Positions 18,371 through 27,056 of a stretch of DNA of 64,000 nucleotides are shown in pieces. The position numbers and the translations under genes are program-made. The first letter of the stretch is position 1; each line of letters begins with the position of its first letter. The notes below the pieces were generated by a model that was not told the origin of the DNA, made no database searches, and saw nothing but the letters and a program-made list of their open reading frames with translations. Source of the DNA: Bombella saccharophila (GTDB taxonomy: Bacteria > Pseudomonadota > Alphaproteobacteria > Acetobacterales > Acetobacteraceae); contig NZ_JANIDW010000001.1 of assembly GCF_026385475.1 (NCBI RefSeq), positions 372,001 to 436,000 of the forward strand, in the 5' to 3' direction.

Positions 18371-18614
18371 AAAGTAATGATTCGTTATAGCGTGTATAAC
18401 TGGCTGTTTTTATTCATTTTTAATGAGGTTTGTCTTTAGGAATAGCAGCCCTGCGTTGGGCGTGGTTGTTATTTCGATACATAAGCGTCACAAATTAGAA
18501 TAGGACTAAGTAGAAATCGCAAATATGATGTATCCCACCGGCCAGCGGGGAGGGCGTATATGCGCTAACTGGCAGAGGGTAAGTCGCGTTGTAAAAGGGC
18601 GAAAGAGAGTTTTT

Positions 18615-19016
18615 ATGAGTCGAAATGGCGATAACCGCATGTTGCAGCTTTTGCGCGATACGATTGTGTCCACCGTGCGCGGTGATGGGCCGGATCTTTC
18701 TGCGCGGCAATTATCTGTGTTTTTGAGTTGTTATTTGGATGATGGGGCTCATACCGTTCGGGGCTTAGCACAGTCTTTGAATGTTTCTAAACCCGCTATC
18801 ACCCGTGCGTTGGACCGGTTGAGCGAGCTTGATTTAGCACGCCGTAAGGTGGACCCGTTGGACCGCCGCTCCATTCTTGTTCAACGGACGTTGAAAGGCT
18901 CTGCCTATCTGCGTGGGTTGCGGGATGTGATGGAGGAAGCCTGCGGGGAGGAGATTATCCTCCGTAAAGCGGCTCGTCCGGCTGTAGCATCCTTCCAAGC
19001 GCGTCGGGCTGGGTAA
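18615..19016 (+). CDS. MarR-family transcriptional regulator
   Basis: This is a 133-residue winged helix-turn-helix protein. The HTH region reads TVRGLAQSLNVSKPAITRALDRL and the wing contains KVDPLDRRSILVQRT, both typical of MarR repressors. An upstream in-frame ATG at 18525 is possible, but the ATG at 18615 is preceded by AAGAGAG and gives the usual size. It is eight bases upstream of the sugar aminotransferase gene, so it may control it or simply share its transcript. The ligand is unknown. The 244-bp stretch before it has only a weak AT-rich dyad (GTTATA/TATAAC, 18384-18400) and no gene. Confidence 0.85.
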   Translation: MSRNGDNRMLQLLRDTIVSTVRGDGPDLSARQLSVFLSCYLDDGAHTVRGLAQSLNVSKPAITRALDRLSELDLARRKVDPLDRRSILVQRTLKGSAYLRGLRDVMEEACGEEIILRKAARPAVASFQARRAG

Positions 19017-19024
19017 GTATCCTG

Positions 19025-20173
19025 GTGGGGGCTGTTCCCTTTTTGGACCTTCCTGCCCAGCAGCGGCGTCTTGGTGCGGCGTTGCGGGAGCGGATGGAGC
19101 GGGTCTTAACCCATTGTCGCTTCGTAATGGGGCCGGAGGTTGTAGAGCTTGAGGCGCGTTTGGCTCTTTATGGGGGGGCGCGTCATGCTGTGGCTGTCTC
19201 CTCCGGTACAGATGCGCTTTTAACCGTCCTCATGGCGGAGGGAATTGGGCCGGGGATGGCGGTGTTCCTACCTGCTTTTACATACACGGCCACGGCAGAG
19301 GTTGTTCTGTTATTAGGCGCGAAGCCGGTTTTTGTGGATGTGGAGGCGGATAGCTTCCAACTTTCTCTTGCCTCCTTGCAGGCGCGTGTTGCCGCGGTAA
19401 AGCAAGCGGGAGAGGTGGTGCCAAAGGCGATTATCGGGGTTGATTTATTTGGCCAACCTGCCCCGTGGGATGCGCTAAAGAGTTTTGCCACACAAGAGGG
19501 CCTAACCCTCATTGCGGATTGCGCTCAATCCTTTGGTGCGGCCTATAAGGGGCGGAAGTTGGGGCATGAGGCCATGGCTACGACTCTGTCTTTCTTCCCA
19601 TCTAAGCCGCTAGGTTGTTATGGCGATGGCGGGGCTATCCTTACTGATGATGATGATAAGGCGGCTCTTTACCGCTCCTTGCGCAGCCATGGGGAGGGGC
19701 AACAACGCTATGAGGTGCAGCGCATTGGCCTTAATGCGCGGTTAGATAGCCTGCAAGCGGCGGTTCTCTTGAGCAAGTTGGATGTGTTTGAGGAGGAGCT
19801 GCAACGGCGTGAGGCTGTGGCACGCGCTTATGATGCAGGCTTGCCCTCTCTCATCACCTCACCTGCACGTGTGGCAGAAAGCCAGAGTGCATGGGCAGTC
19901 TATTGTGTGAAGCTACCCTCGCTATCTTTGCGTGAGTCTTTAAGGCAACATCTCACACAAGCGCAGATTGCAACGGCTATTTATTATCCCAAACCATTGC
20001 ATCATCAGCCAGCCTATCAGGCGTGCCATGATGGGGTTCCTTTACCTGTGTCGGAATCGTTAGGGGAGTATGTCTTGGCCCTGCCAATCCATCCTGACCT
20101 TACCGATGAGGCCGTAGATTATGTGATAAGAGAGAGTCAAACATGGGCGAGAGAGCAGCATGAAGCAGAATGA
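19025..20173 (+). CDS. DegT/DnrJ/EryC1/StrS-family sugar aminotransferase
   Basis: This 382-residue PLP enzyme transfers an amino group to a nucleotide-linked keto-sugar. The family block SFFPSKPLGCYGDGGA is intact, with PLP lysine Lys194; DCAQSFGA (cofactor Asp) and SSGTDALL are also present. Such enzymes make amino sugars for lipopolysaccharide, capsule or glycoproteins. No other nucleotide-sugar gene lies alongside it, so the product is unknown; WbpE/ArnB-like specificities are possible. Translation probably starts at a GTG (19025), eight bases after the MarR stop, with a weak ribosome binding site. The 3' end overlaps the next gene by 14 bp, suggesting an operon. Confidence 0.88.
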   Translation: MGAVPFLDLPAQQRRLGAALRERMERVLTHCRFVMGPEVVELEARLALYGGARHAVAVSSGTDALLTVLMAEGIGPGMAVFLPAFTYTATAEVVLLLGAKPVFVDVEADSFQLSLASLQARVAAVKQAGEVVPKAIIGVDLFGQPAPWDALKSFATQEGLTLIADCAQSFGAAYKGRKLGHEAMATTLSFFPSKPLGCYGDGGAILTDDDDKAALYRSLRSHGEGQQRYEVQRIGLNARLDSLQAAVLLSKLDVFEEELQRREAVARAYDAGLPSLITSPARVAESQSAWAVYCVKLPSLSLRESLRQHLTQAQIATAIYYPKPLHHQPAYQACHDGVPLPVSESLGEYVLALPIHPDLTDEAVDYVIRESQTWAREQHEAE

Positions 20174-20576
20174 CGAATATCTTCTTATGTTTGCGGCGAT
20201 TGTGATTATTCCTGTTGTGGTGATTTGGTATTTTGCGTGGCCTATTTTGCGCCCGTGGTCCCTCCCAACGGTTGTTCATGGCACGGTAGAGCAGGCTCAG
20301 CAGCAGCGCAGCCTCACTGAGGATGAAGTAAAGGCGATGAATCTTTGGGTGCAACAGTATCGGACAGGCTGGGGGGTCTCAGGTGAGGTTCCCCCTAAGA
20401 ATATGCCCGCGCTCGCTGTGTATCAGATGAGCAGTGCAGAGGGCCGCTTTGTCATTCTCTCCGCATGGCATTTTAAGCATGGGGATGATGTTGTGGGGAT
20501 ACAAACCCGACCGGGGGGCGCATATAGGATGCGCTCCTTCGATCGTGGGACCCTCCACTTGCCGGGCCTTCCTTAA
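20160..20576 (+). CDS. Small membrane-anchored protein of unknown function
   Basis: This is a 138-residue protein that I do not recognise. It has one N-terminal membrane segment (about residues 8-28, LMFAAIVIIPVVVIWYFAWP) and then a soluble domain of about 100 residues without cysteine or obvious catalytic motifs (for example VQQYRTGWGVSGEVPP and SAWHFKHGDDVVG). The start overlaps the aminotransferase by 14 bp with GAGAG upstream, so it is very likely expressed with it. The C-terminal domain probably faces the periplasm. Function may relate to envelope sugar chemistry, but this is only positional inference. Confidence 0.7.
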   Translation: MKQNDEYLLMFAAIVIIPVVVIWYFAWPILRPWSLPTVVHGTVEQAQQQRSLTEDEVKAMNLWVQQYRTGWGVSGEVPPKNMPALAVYQMSSAEGRFVILSAWHFKHGDDVVGIQTRPGGAYRMRSFDRGTLHLPGLP

Positions 20577-20586
20577 AAAGGAGGCC
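20565..20586 (+). other. Hairpin at the end of the MarR/aminotransferase unit
   Basis: GGCCTTCCTT and AAGGAGGCC pair with one bulge around AAA, overlapping the stop codon of the small membrane protein gene. The downstream T-run is weak (TTGCTTT). It is the only terminator-like structure between this gene and the convergent permease gene. Confidence 0.4.
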
Positions 20587-20595
20587 TTGCTTTCC

Positions 20596-21819
20596 TCAGG
20601 TGGAGGGAGGCGGGGTGGGTTTATCTTTTTCCTTTTGTTCGGTCTCTTGTTTGTTAGCAGCTGCTTTTTCTTGAGCGTTTTGGGCAGCCTCTTTGGGGGT
20701 GAGTTCGTTTGTCTCCAATTGGGTTTTGGTGGCATCTTCCAGCGGGGGCATGGCTTTATCAAAAACAGCGAGGAGGGCTGCGGTGATGGGGGAAGCCAGC
20801 ACGAGCCCCGGCACCCCAAGGATGGAGCCAAAAACACTTTGGGAGAGGATGGCTAGTGCAGGGGGCATATGGACTGCACGCCGTTGGATGAGCGGGGCGA
20901 GGATATTGCCTTCACAAAATTGGATAACGCTATAGAGGATGGCCACGAATAAAACTTCATGCGTGCCAAGAGAGAGGCTGATGAGCAAGGCAGGCACCGC
21001 CCCTAAAATCGCGCCGATATAGGGGATGAAGTTGCACAACCCTGCGACAACGCCCAAAGCGAGAGCGAGGGGCATCCCGATGAGATATAGCCCAATACCG
21101 GAGAAAAGCCCTACGGCGAGCATGTCCAACGCTTGGCCTGCGGTCCATGCCCATAAAGTATTGCCTGCGCTATAGAGGAGCGTGCGTGTGGCTTCGCGTT
21201 GGTAAGGGGGGATGAGACGGAGGAAGCCGTTGATGTAAAGAGATGGTGAGACGGCAAAGTAAAAGGCGGCGATTAAAACAACAAAAATCGTACCGATTAA
21301 GCCAACCGCGCTGCCGAGCAACCCGGTCACGGAGCCTGCAATTCCAAAGCCAAAACTACTGAGAGAGGCCGTTTTGTCGTTCCCGCCGAAGGAGGCCGGT
21401 AAATGGTCGAGCACCATCTGGCCAATTGTGGTTTGGGAGAGGTGGGAGCGGAGATCGCTTGATTGCACAACAAGAGCATTCTTCAGGCTGATGAATTGCT
21501 CCCCCATAGAGGGGCCACTGCTCCAAACAAGAGCAGCAAAAAGCCCAACGATACTAAAGGCCACGATGCTAATTGCGATTGTATAAGGGATGAAGGGTAA
21601 GCGACGGCGGAGGATACGTGCAAGCCCATGCAGAACAATGGCCATTAATACGGCTGCGAAGAGAACCGCTAAGACCTCTCCCATCAACCAAACAGCCAGC
21701 ATAATGAGAGAAAGACAAAGCGTGAGACGCATAATGCCATAAATGCGGTCCAACGCGGTGGTGGGTGTTTGTTGGGCTGCGGGAGTCGGCGGGCGGTTGA
21801 AGAAGAAGGGCATGGGCAT
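20596..21819 (-). CDS. AI-2E family (PerM/YdiK-like) membrane transporter
   Basis: This is a 407-residue membrane protein of the AI-2 exporter superfamily (TqsA, YdiK, PerM). It has paired N-terminal helices (about 32-80), a helical extramembrane region, and a C-terminal cluster of helices with the family block CNFIPYIGAILGAVPALL and GNILAPLIQRR. Substrates are uncertain: TqsA affects autoinducer-2 export, and other members have been linked to sodium/proton exchange. The last 45 residues form a charged, Ala/Lys/Glu-rich cytoplasmic tail (KEAAQNAQEKAAANKQE) ending in PPPST. The ATG at 21819 has AGGA five bases upstream. It lies 59 bp after the ABC-F gene on the same strand. Confidence 0.85.
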   Translation of the reverse strand: MPMPFFFNRPPTPAAQQTPTTALDRIYGIMRLTLCLSLIMLAVWLMGEVLAVLFAAVLMAIVLHGLARILRRRLPFIPYTIAISIVAFSIVGLFAALVWSSGPSMGEQFISLKNALVVQSSDLRSHLSQTTIGQMVLDHLPASFGGNDKTASLSSFGFGIAGSVTGLLGSAVGLIGTIFVVLIAAFYFAVSPSLYINGFLRLIPPYQREATRTLLYSAGNTLWAWTAGQALDMLAVGLFSGIGLYLIGMPLALALGVVAGLCNFIPYIGAILGAVPALLISLSLGTHEVLFVAILYSVIQFCEGNILAPLIQRRAVHMPPALAILSQSVFGSILGVPGLVLASPITAALLAVFDKAMPPLEDATKTQLETNELTPKEAAQNAQEKAAANKQETEQKEKDKPTPPPST

Positions 21820-21878
21820 AGGCGTCCTGCAACGGGCGGTGAGTTGGTGTGCTATAATGTGGGTTATTTAATGGTGGG

Positions 21879-23801
21879 TCAATTTGTGGCTTGCTCTAAT
21901 TCGTCTTGGGCTTCTAGCCATTGTAGTTCGGTCTCCTCTTGTTTTTGGCGGACAAGGGCGAGGTCGCTATTTAATGTGGCGATGTCTCCAGCGTGGTTTG
22001 CTTGGTAAAGGGCGGGGTCTGCTAATTTCGCTTCAAGCTGTTCTTTGGCTTTTTCCAAGCGGGAGAGGCGGGTTTCCAGCTCCCGAATCTTACGGCGGAG
22101 GGGGGCAAGCTGGCGGGTTTGCTCTTTGCGTTGGGCACGTTGTTGGTTTTTATCAGGCGTTGTGGCGGCTTGTGCGCCGTGTGCAGCGGGGGAGGAGGCT
22201 TGTCGCGTTGCCTCTAAAGCGTGTTTAGCGCGGGCCTCTAACCAGAGGCGGTAATCACTCATATCTCCGTCAAAAGGGGTGATAGTCCCGTTTGCGGCGA
22301 TCCAAAGCTGCTCAGCTACGGATTCGACTAAATGACTATCATGGCTGATGAGGATGACGGCCCCTTCAAAAGCACTGAGAGCGCGGATGAGTGCATCGCG
22401 GGCATCGAGGTCTAAATGGTTGGTTGGCTCATCTAATATGAGTAGATGAGGGGCGTGACGTGTGGCAAGGGCGAGGAGGAGGCGGGCTTTCTCCCCACCA
22501 GAGAGGTTGCGGATGGGTGTTTCGGCACGTTCAGCATCGAGCCCAAAACGGGCTAGTTGGGCACGCACTTGCGGGGGTGTGGCATCTTTTAACGTGCGGG
22601 CCATATGTTGGATGGGGGTTTCATCCACAATAAGCTCATCTGTTTGATGTTGGGCGAAATAACCAACCCGCAAGCGTGATGAAGGCTGAAATACCCCTCC
22701 CATAGGGATGAGCTGACCGGCGAGTAATTTGGCGAAGGTTGATTTGCCATGCCCATTTTGCCCCAGTAGGGCGATGCGGTCCTCACTATCAAGCCGTAAA
22801 GAGAGATGGTGAAGAATCGTGCGCTCCCCATATCCGACAGAGACATCCTCTAATGTGAGCATGGGAGGCGGGAGCGGGCCGGGGTCGGGGAAGGTGAAAT
22901 GGGTAGGGGTATCCTCCACGACTGAATCAATTTGTGGCAAGCGGGCGAGGGCTTTTAAGCGAGATTGCGCTTGTTTGGCTTTGGTCGCTTTGGCACGGAA
23001 GCGCGCCACAAAGGCTTCCATCTTCGCACGTTGGTCTGCCAGTTTTTCCGCTTGGCGATTTTGTTGGAGCTTCTGCTCGGTGCGGATTTGGACAAAACGC
23101 TCATAGCCGCCGGGGGTAAGGGAGAGCTTTTTTTGCTCTAAATGGGCAATGGCTTGCACGCTGTTATCTAGTAACGCACGGTCATGGCTGACAATTAACG
23201 CTGCACCGGGGAAGCGGCTTAGCCAATTTTCCAGCCATAATGTGGCTTCAATATCCAGATGGTTTGTTGGTTCATCAAGGAGCAGAAGGTCAGGGGCGAG
23301 GAATAAGGCACTGGCAAGGGCAACGCGCATCCGCCAACCACCGGAGAAGTCATTGACCGGGCGATGTTGGGCCGCTTGGTCAAAGCCTAACCCGGCGAGG
23401 ATTGTACTAGCACGCGCTGGGGCAGTATGGGCATCAATAGCGAGTAAGCGCTCATGCACATCAGCAAGGCGGGTAGGGTCAGTTGTGGTTTCGGCCTCGG
23501 TGAGGAGGCGGGTGCGTTCCTCATGGCTGTTAAGAACGGTCTCTAATAAGGACAGCTCGCCAGAAGGTGTTTCCTGCTTGACCCGCCCCATCGTGGCACG
23601 GCCAGAGAGGGTAATGCTGCCGCCATCTGGGGCGATGTCCCCGGCGATGGCCGCCAGCAGCGTGGACTTCCCCGCTCCATTATGGCCGATGAGCCCGATG
23701 CGTTTACCCGGCTCAATAGTGAGGGAGGCTTGCTCTAGCAGGGTACGGCCTGCGATGCGTAAGGTAAGGTCGGTGATGGAAAGCAGGCTCAACGCACACA
23801 C
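21879..23801 (-). CDS. ABC-F family ATP-binding protein
   Basis: This 640-residue soluble protein has two ABC ATPase domains and no membrane segments. Domain 1: Walker A GHNGAGKST, signature FSGGWRMR, Walker B LLLDEP. Domain 2: Walker A GQNGHGKST, signature LSGGEKAR, Walker B LLILDEP. Between them lies a basic helical linker (about 245-310), and the C-terminus is a coiled coil (KIRELETRLSRLEKAKEQLE), as in Uup and YheS. ABC-F proteins bind the ribosomal E site and relieve stalled translation. A GTG at 23801 begins the frame, with a TTG three codons later; the ribosome binding site is weak. Divergent from ndk. Confidence 0.92.
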   Translation of the reverse strand: MCALSLLSITDLTLRIAGRTLLEQASLTIEPGKRIGLIGHNGAGKSTLLAAIAGDIAPDGGSITLSGRATMGRVKQETPSGELSLLETVLNSHEERTRLLTEAETTTDPTRLADVHERLLAIDAHTAPARASTILAGLGFDQAAQHRPVNDFSGGWRMRVALASALFLAPDLLLLDEPTNHLDIEATLWLENWLSRFPGAALIVSHDRALLDNSVQAIAHLEQKKLSLTPGGYERFVQIRTEQKLQQNRQAEKLADQRAKMEAFVARFRAKATKAKQAQSRLKALARLPQIDSVVEDTPTHFTFPDPGPLPPPMLTLEDVSVGYGERTILHHLSLRLDSEDRIALLGQNGHGKSTFAKLLAGQLIPMGGVFQPSSRLRVGYFAQHQTDELIVDETPIQHMARTLKDATPPQVRAQLARFGLDAERAETPIRNLSGGEKARLLLALATRHAPHLLILDEPTNHLDLDARDALIRALSAFEGAVILISHDSHLVESVAEQLWIAANGTITPFDGDMSDYRLWLEARAKHALEATRQASSPAAHGAQAATTPDKNQQRAQRKEQTRQLAPLRRKIRELETRLSRLEKAKEQLEAKLADPALYQANHAGDIATLNSDLALVRQKQEETELQWLEAQDELEQATN

Positions 23802-23903
23802 TCAGCAGGGAAAGATGAAAAAAGATGGCTCTAACCCTATCAGGAACTGCTTTTTTCCTCTAGGGGAAGTTGGAGATAGAGGGCTCTTTATAAGGAGGGA
23901 CTT

Positions 23904-24326
23904 ATGGCTCTGGAACGTACATTATCCATCATCAAACCGGATGCAACACGCCGTAACCTGACAGGCAAGGTGAATACTGTTTTTGAGGAAGCTGGCCTGC
24001 GTATTGTAGCCCAAAAGCGTATTCAGCTGACAGAGAAGCAAGCCGGGGCTTTTTATGAGGTCCATAAGGAGCGCCCCTTCTTTGGGGAGCTTGTGTCTTT
24101 TATGTGCTCCGCGCCGGTTGTTGTGCAGGTGCTAGAGGGCGAGAACGCCGTGGCGCATCATCGTGAGGTGATGGGCGCGACCAACCCCGCCGAGGCGGCT
24201 GAAGGGACTGTGCGTAAGCTTTATGCTCAAAGCATTGGTGAGAACTCCGTTCATGGCTCTGATAGCCTTGAGAATGCTAAGCGTGAGATTAGCTTCTTCT
24301 TTGCGGAGACGGAAATCCTGCCCTGA
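23904..24326 (+). CDS. ndk: Nucleoside diphosphate kinase
   Basis: This 140-residue cytoplasmic enzyme exchanges the gamma phosphate between nucleoside tri- and diphosphates through a phosphohistidine. It has the full family length, with [11 protein letters not shown] at the N-terminus, GATNPAEA in the middle, and the active-site block [12 protein letters not shown] carrying the catalytic His. A perfect AAGGAGG sits upstream of the ATG. It is a single-gene unit, divergent from the ABC-F gene and closed by a strong terminator. Confidence 0.98.
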   Translation: MALERTLSIIKPDATRRNLTGKVNTVFEEAGLRIVAQKRIQLTEKQAGAFYEVHKERPFFGELVSFMCSAPVVVQVLEGENAVAHHREVMGATNPAEAAEGTVRKLYAQSIGENSVHGSDSLENAKREISFFFAETEILP

Positions 24327-24365
24327 TGAAGCAGTGGAGTTAGCATGATGTTTGGACATGCTGTG

Positions 24366-24394
24366 AAGGGGAGCCATTATGGCTCCCCTTTTTT
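24366..24394 (+). terminator. Terminator of ndk
   Basis: AAGGGGAGCC and GGCTCCCCTT form a perfect 10-bp stem around ATTAT, followed by T's. It acts on the plus strand only; the minus strand lacks a T-run after the stem. Confidence 0.92.
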
Positions 24395-24405
24395 ATGCTT
24401 GGCTT

Positions 24406-24993
24406 TTAGGTGTGGCGTTGTGTGATGAAGTGCTTGAGCGTTTCGGGATAGAGGCGGTGTTCTTGCTCCAAAACGCGGGCGGCGAGGGCATCAGCATCAT
24501 CATGGGGCAGGACAGGGACGCGCGCTTGGGCAAGGATGGGGCCTTCATCCACCCCATCGGTGACGAGGTGAATGGTACAACCATGCTCTTTAGCACCTGC
24601 TTTTAGGGCGGCTTCATGCGTATGGAGGCCGGGAAACGCAGGAAGCAAGCTGGGATGAATATTAATCATCCGCCCCTGCCATTGCTGGACAAGCCAAGGG
24701 GTGAGAACGCGCATATAGCCTGCAAGGCAGATTAATTCCGCACCAGAGGCCCGCACGGCTTCATCTATGGCACGTTCATGCGCCTCACGGTCCTTCCCAT
24801 AGTTTTTATGGGGGATACAGAGCGTTTTAATCCCTGCCTTGCGAGCGGTGTCTAACCCAGCGGCATCGGCCTTATTGCTTAGAACAAGGACAATTTTAGC
24901 TGGGAAGTCCGGGCGGGCGCAGGCCTCCATTAACGCGAGCATATTACTACCGCGCCCGCTAATGAGGATAGCGATGGGGGTTTTCGTCACCAT
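24406..24993 (-). CDS. purN: Phosphoribosylglycinamide formyltransferase
   Basis: This 195-residue enzyme formylates GAR with 10-formyl-tetrahydrofolate, the third step of purine synthesis. Motifs: ISGRGSNM (phosphate-binding), LAGYMRVL, and INIHPSLLPAFPG, which holds the catalytic Asn-Ile-His, followed by GCTIHLVTDGVDEGPIL with the catalytic Asp. The ATG at 24993 is preferred; a TTG at 25005 overlapping the purM stop as TTGA is possible. It is in an operon with purM on the minus strand, as in many proteobacteria. Confidence 0.96.
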   Translation of the reverse strand: MVTKTPIAILISGRGSNMLALMEACARPDFPAKIVLVLSNKADAAGLDTARKAGIKTLCIPHKNYGKDREAHERAIDEAVRASGAELICLAGYMRVLTPWLVQQWQGRMINIHPSLLPAFPGLHTHEAALKAGAKEHGCTIHLVTDGVDEGPILAQARVPVLPHDDADALAARVLEQEHRLYPETLKHFITQRHT

Positions 24994-25001
24994 AAATCGC
25001 T

Positions 25002-26060
25002 TCAATCCAGATTTAATGGCGCAGTGAGGCGGAAAGCTGTGGTGCTGCGGACAACACGGCCAATCAGCATGGCGTCTTCATCCAGCTTTTCCAATTCCGT
25101 CATGAGTTTTTCGGGTTCGCTGGTGATGAGAACCATACCAATCCCGCAATTAAAGACTTTGAGCATTTCATCTTCAGATACAGGGCCTTGCTCGGCAAGC
25201 CATGAGAATACACCGGGGAGTGGCCAGCTTTGCCCATCTACTTCCACACCGAGTCCTTCTGGCAGGACACGTGGCAGATTGCCCGGCAGGCCACCGCCTG
25301 TGATATGCGCGCAGCCATTGAGGAGCTTCTTCTCATGTAAGGCAAGCACGGTTTTGACATAAAGCCGTGTGGGGGTCAGGAAGGCTTCTGCCAAAGTTTG
25401 CTTTGGTGAGAAGGGGGCGGGGTCCTTCCAGCTTAGACCAGAGGACTCCACAATATGACGAACGAGGGAGAACCCGTTGGAATGTACCCCAGAGGAGGGC
25501 AGAGCGATGAGACTATCGCCCTCGCGAATGGTGGCAGGTAACATAGCGTCACGCTCTGCTGCCCCAACGCTGAAGCCGGCGAGGTCATAATGGCCTTTGC
25601 CGTAAAGGCCCGGCATCTCCGCTGTTTCCCCCCCAACGAGGGCGCAGCCACTTTCCTTACAGGCTGCGGCAATCCCTTTAATAATCCGCTCTGCCACGGA
25701 GACGGAGAGATGACCTGTTGCCATATAATCAAGGAAGAAAAGCGGCTGTGCCCCTTGGACGATGAGGTCATTAACGCACATAGCGACTAAGTCGATGCCG
25801 ATTTCATCATGCAAGCCGCTCTCGATAGCGAGGAGGAGCTTTGTGCCCACGCCATCTGTACAGCTGACGAGGACAGGGTCCTTTAACCCAGCGGCTTTGG
25901 GGTCAAACAGGGCACCAAACCCACCAAGCCCGCCCATAACACCGGGGCGATTGGTTGCCTTGGCCGCGGGCTTGATGGCGTCAACCAGAGCATCTCCGGC
26001 TTCAATATCAACACCGGCGGCTGCATAACTTGCGCTGGAGGGGGGAGGGGTCTTGGTCAT
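25002..26060 (-). CDS. purM: Phosphoribosylformylglycinamidine cyclo-ligase
   Basis: This 352-residue AIR synthetase closes the imidazole ring in purine synthesis (fifth step) using ATP. Family motifs: SYAAAGVDIEAGD at the N-terminus, GGFGALFD, SCTDGVGTKL (nucleotide and substrate binding), GGETAEMPG and HITGGGLPGNLPRVLP. Length is normal. It is first of the purMN operon and divergent from hda with 112 bp between starts, an arrangement frequently seen in alphaproteobacteria. Confidence 0.97.
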   Translation of the reverse strand: MTKTPPPSSASYAAAGVDIEAGDALVDAIKPAAKATNRPGVMGGLGGFGALFDPKAAGLKDPVLVSCTDGVGTKLLLAIESGLHDEIGIDLVAMCVNDLIVQGAQPLFFLDYMATGHLSVSVAERIIKGIAAACKESGCALVGGETAEMPGLYGKGHYDLAGFSVGAAERDAMLPATIREGDSLIALPSSGVHSNGFSLVRHIVESSGLSWKDPAPFSPKQTLAEAFLTPTRLYVKTVLALHEKKLLNGCAHITGGGLPGNLPRVLPEGLGVEVDGQSWPLPGVFSWLAEQGPVSEDEMLKVFNCGIGMVLITSEPEKLMTELEKLDEDAMLIGRVVRSTTAFRLTAPLNLD

Positions 26061-26172
26061 GGAGAGAGGCTATCCCTGCTGGTTGATGCTGGCCTCTTTA
26101 TAGAGCATCCTGCACGAAGACGGAATGTAGGGCGTATGAAATCATTTAAGCGAATAGGCTGAGAGGGCATAT

Positions 26173-26904
26173 ATGGGGGAAAAGAGAGAGCCGGACACGC
26201 CCCTTAGCGTACAGGCACAACTTGCGTTGGACTTGCAACAAGGGCGGCATTTTTCAGCAGAGCGTTTTATTGCGGGGGGCTCTAACGCTTCAGCACGGGC
26301 GTGGTTAGCACGGCCTCAATGGCCAGAAGGGCGGTTGTGGCTATGGGGGCCTGTGGGTACAGGTAAGACGCATTTGCTCCATATATGGGCGGCAGAACAG
26401 GAAGCGATTCTGTTTGAGGCAGCGTCACTGTCATGCGATCACGAGGGTGCGTTGCGTGTTGAGGGGCGTGTTTTAGAGGCTGCCATTGCCCCTTTAGCCA
26501 TTGATCATCTGGAAAACTTAAAAGATGAAGTTGCCTTGCTGCATGTACTTAATCGTGCTCATGCGGCAGGGCAGCGTGTGTTGATGGCCTCGCGTTATCC
26601 TCCTGCACGGGGTGATTTTGCCCTGCCTGACCTTGCAAGCCGGTTGCGCGCAACTGTTACAGCGGGTTTGGAGGAACCAGAGGATGATGTACGGGCGACC
26701 TTATTGTTGTCTCTATTAGCGGAGCGTCAGCTTGTTGTCCCACAATCGGTGACAGATTGGCTATGGCGGCGGCTCCCCCGGACGGGGGGTGCGTTGGTAC
26801 AAGCCGTACAACGTCTTGATAAAGCAGCGATGGCGCGAGGGAGTGCGATTACACGGATGTTGGCAGTGGATGTGCTTAAAGACCTATTAAAAGAGGAGGA
26901 GTAA
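26173..26904 (+). CDS. hda: DnaA-related regulatory inactivator, Hda-like
   Basis: This 243-residue AAA+ protein is homologous to the ATPase domain of DnaA but lacks the DNA-binding domain IV. It contains a clamp-binding-type N-terminus (QAQLALDLQQ, fitting a beta-clamp motif near residues 15-22) and Walker A GPVGTGKTHLLH (59-70). The Walker B region reads LAIDHLENL and the sensor region SRYPPARGDFALPDLASRL. Hda with the DNA-loaded clamp triggers ATP hydrolysis by DnaA and so limits re-initiation. The Walker B motif has His in place of the second acidic residue (IDHLE rather than IDDLE), a change also seen in Hda-like proteins. The position between purM and ppk is typical for alphaproteobacteria. 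Confidence 0.88.
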   Translation: MGEKREPDTPLSVQAQLALDLQQGRHFSAERFIAGGSNASARAWLARPQWPEGRLWLWGPVGTGKTHLLHIWAAEQEAILFEAASLSCDHEGALRVEGRVLEAAIAPLAIDHLENLKDEVALLHVLNRAHAAGQRVLMASRYPPARGDFALPDLASRLRATVTAGLEEPEDDVRATLLLSLLAERQLVVPQSVTDWLWRRLPRTGGALVQAVQRLDKAAMARGSAITRMLAVDVLKDLLKEEE

Positions 26905-27056
26905 TCGGTACGATCAATGCTGCTATATTTAGTTTGATGGAAGGTAAATAAAATCCTCCAGAAGGATTGCTATGTTGGAAGAATGGTTGTTGTAATGATT
27001 TTCACGTTCAGGTGTCCCCGTCGGGATGCTGCTAAGACGTTTGGAGGAGAACTGAC

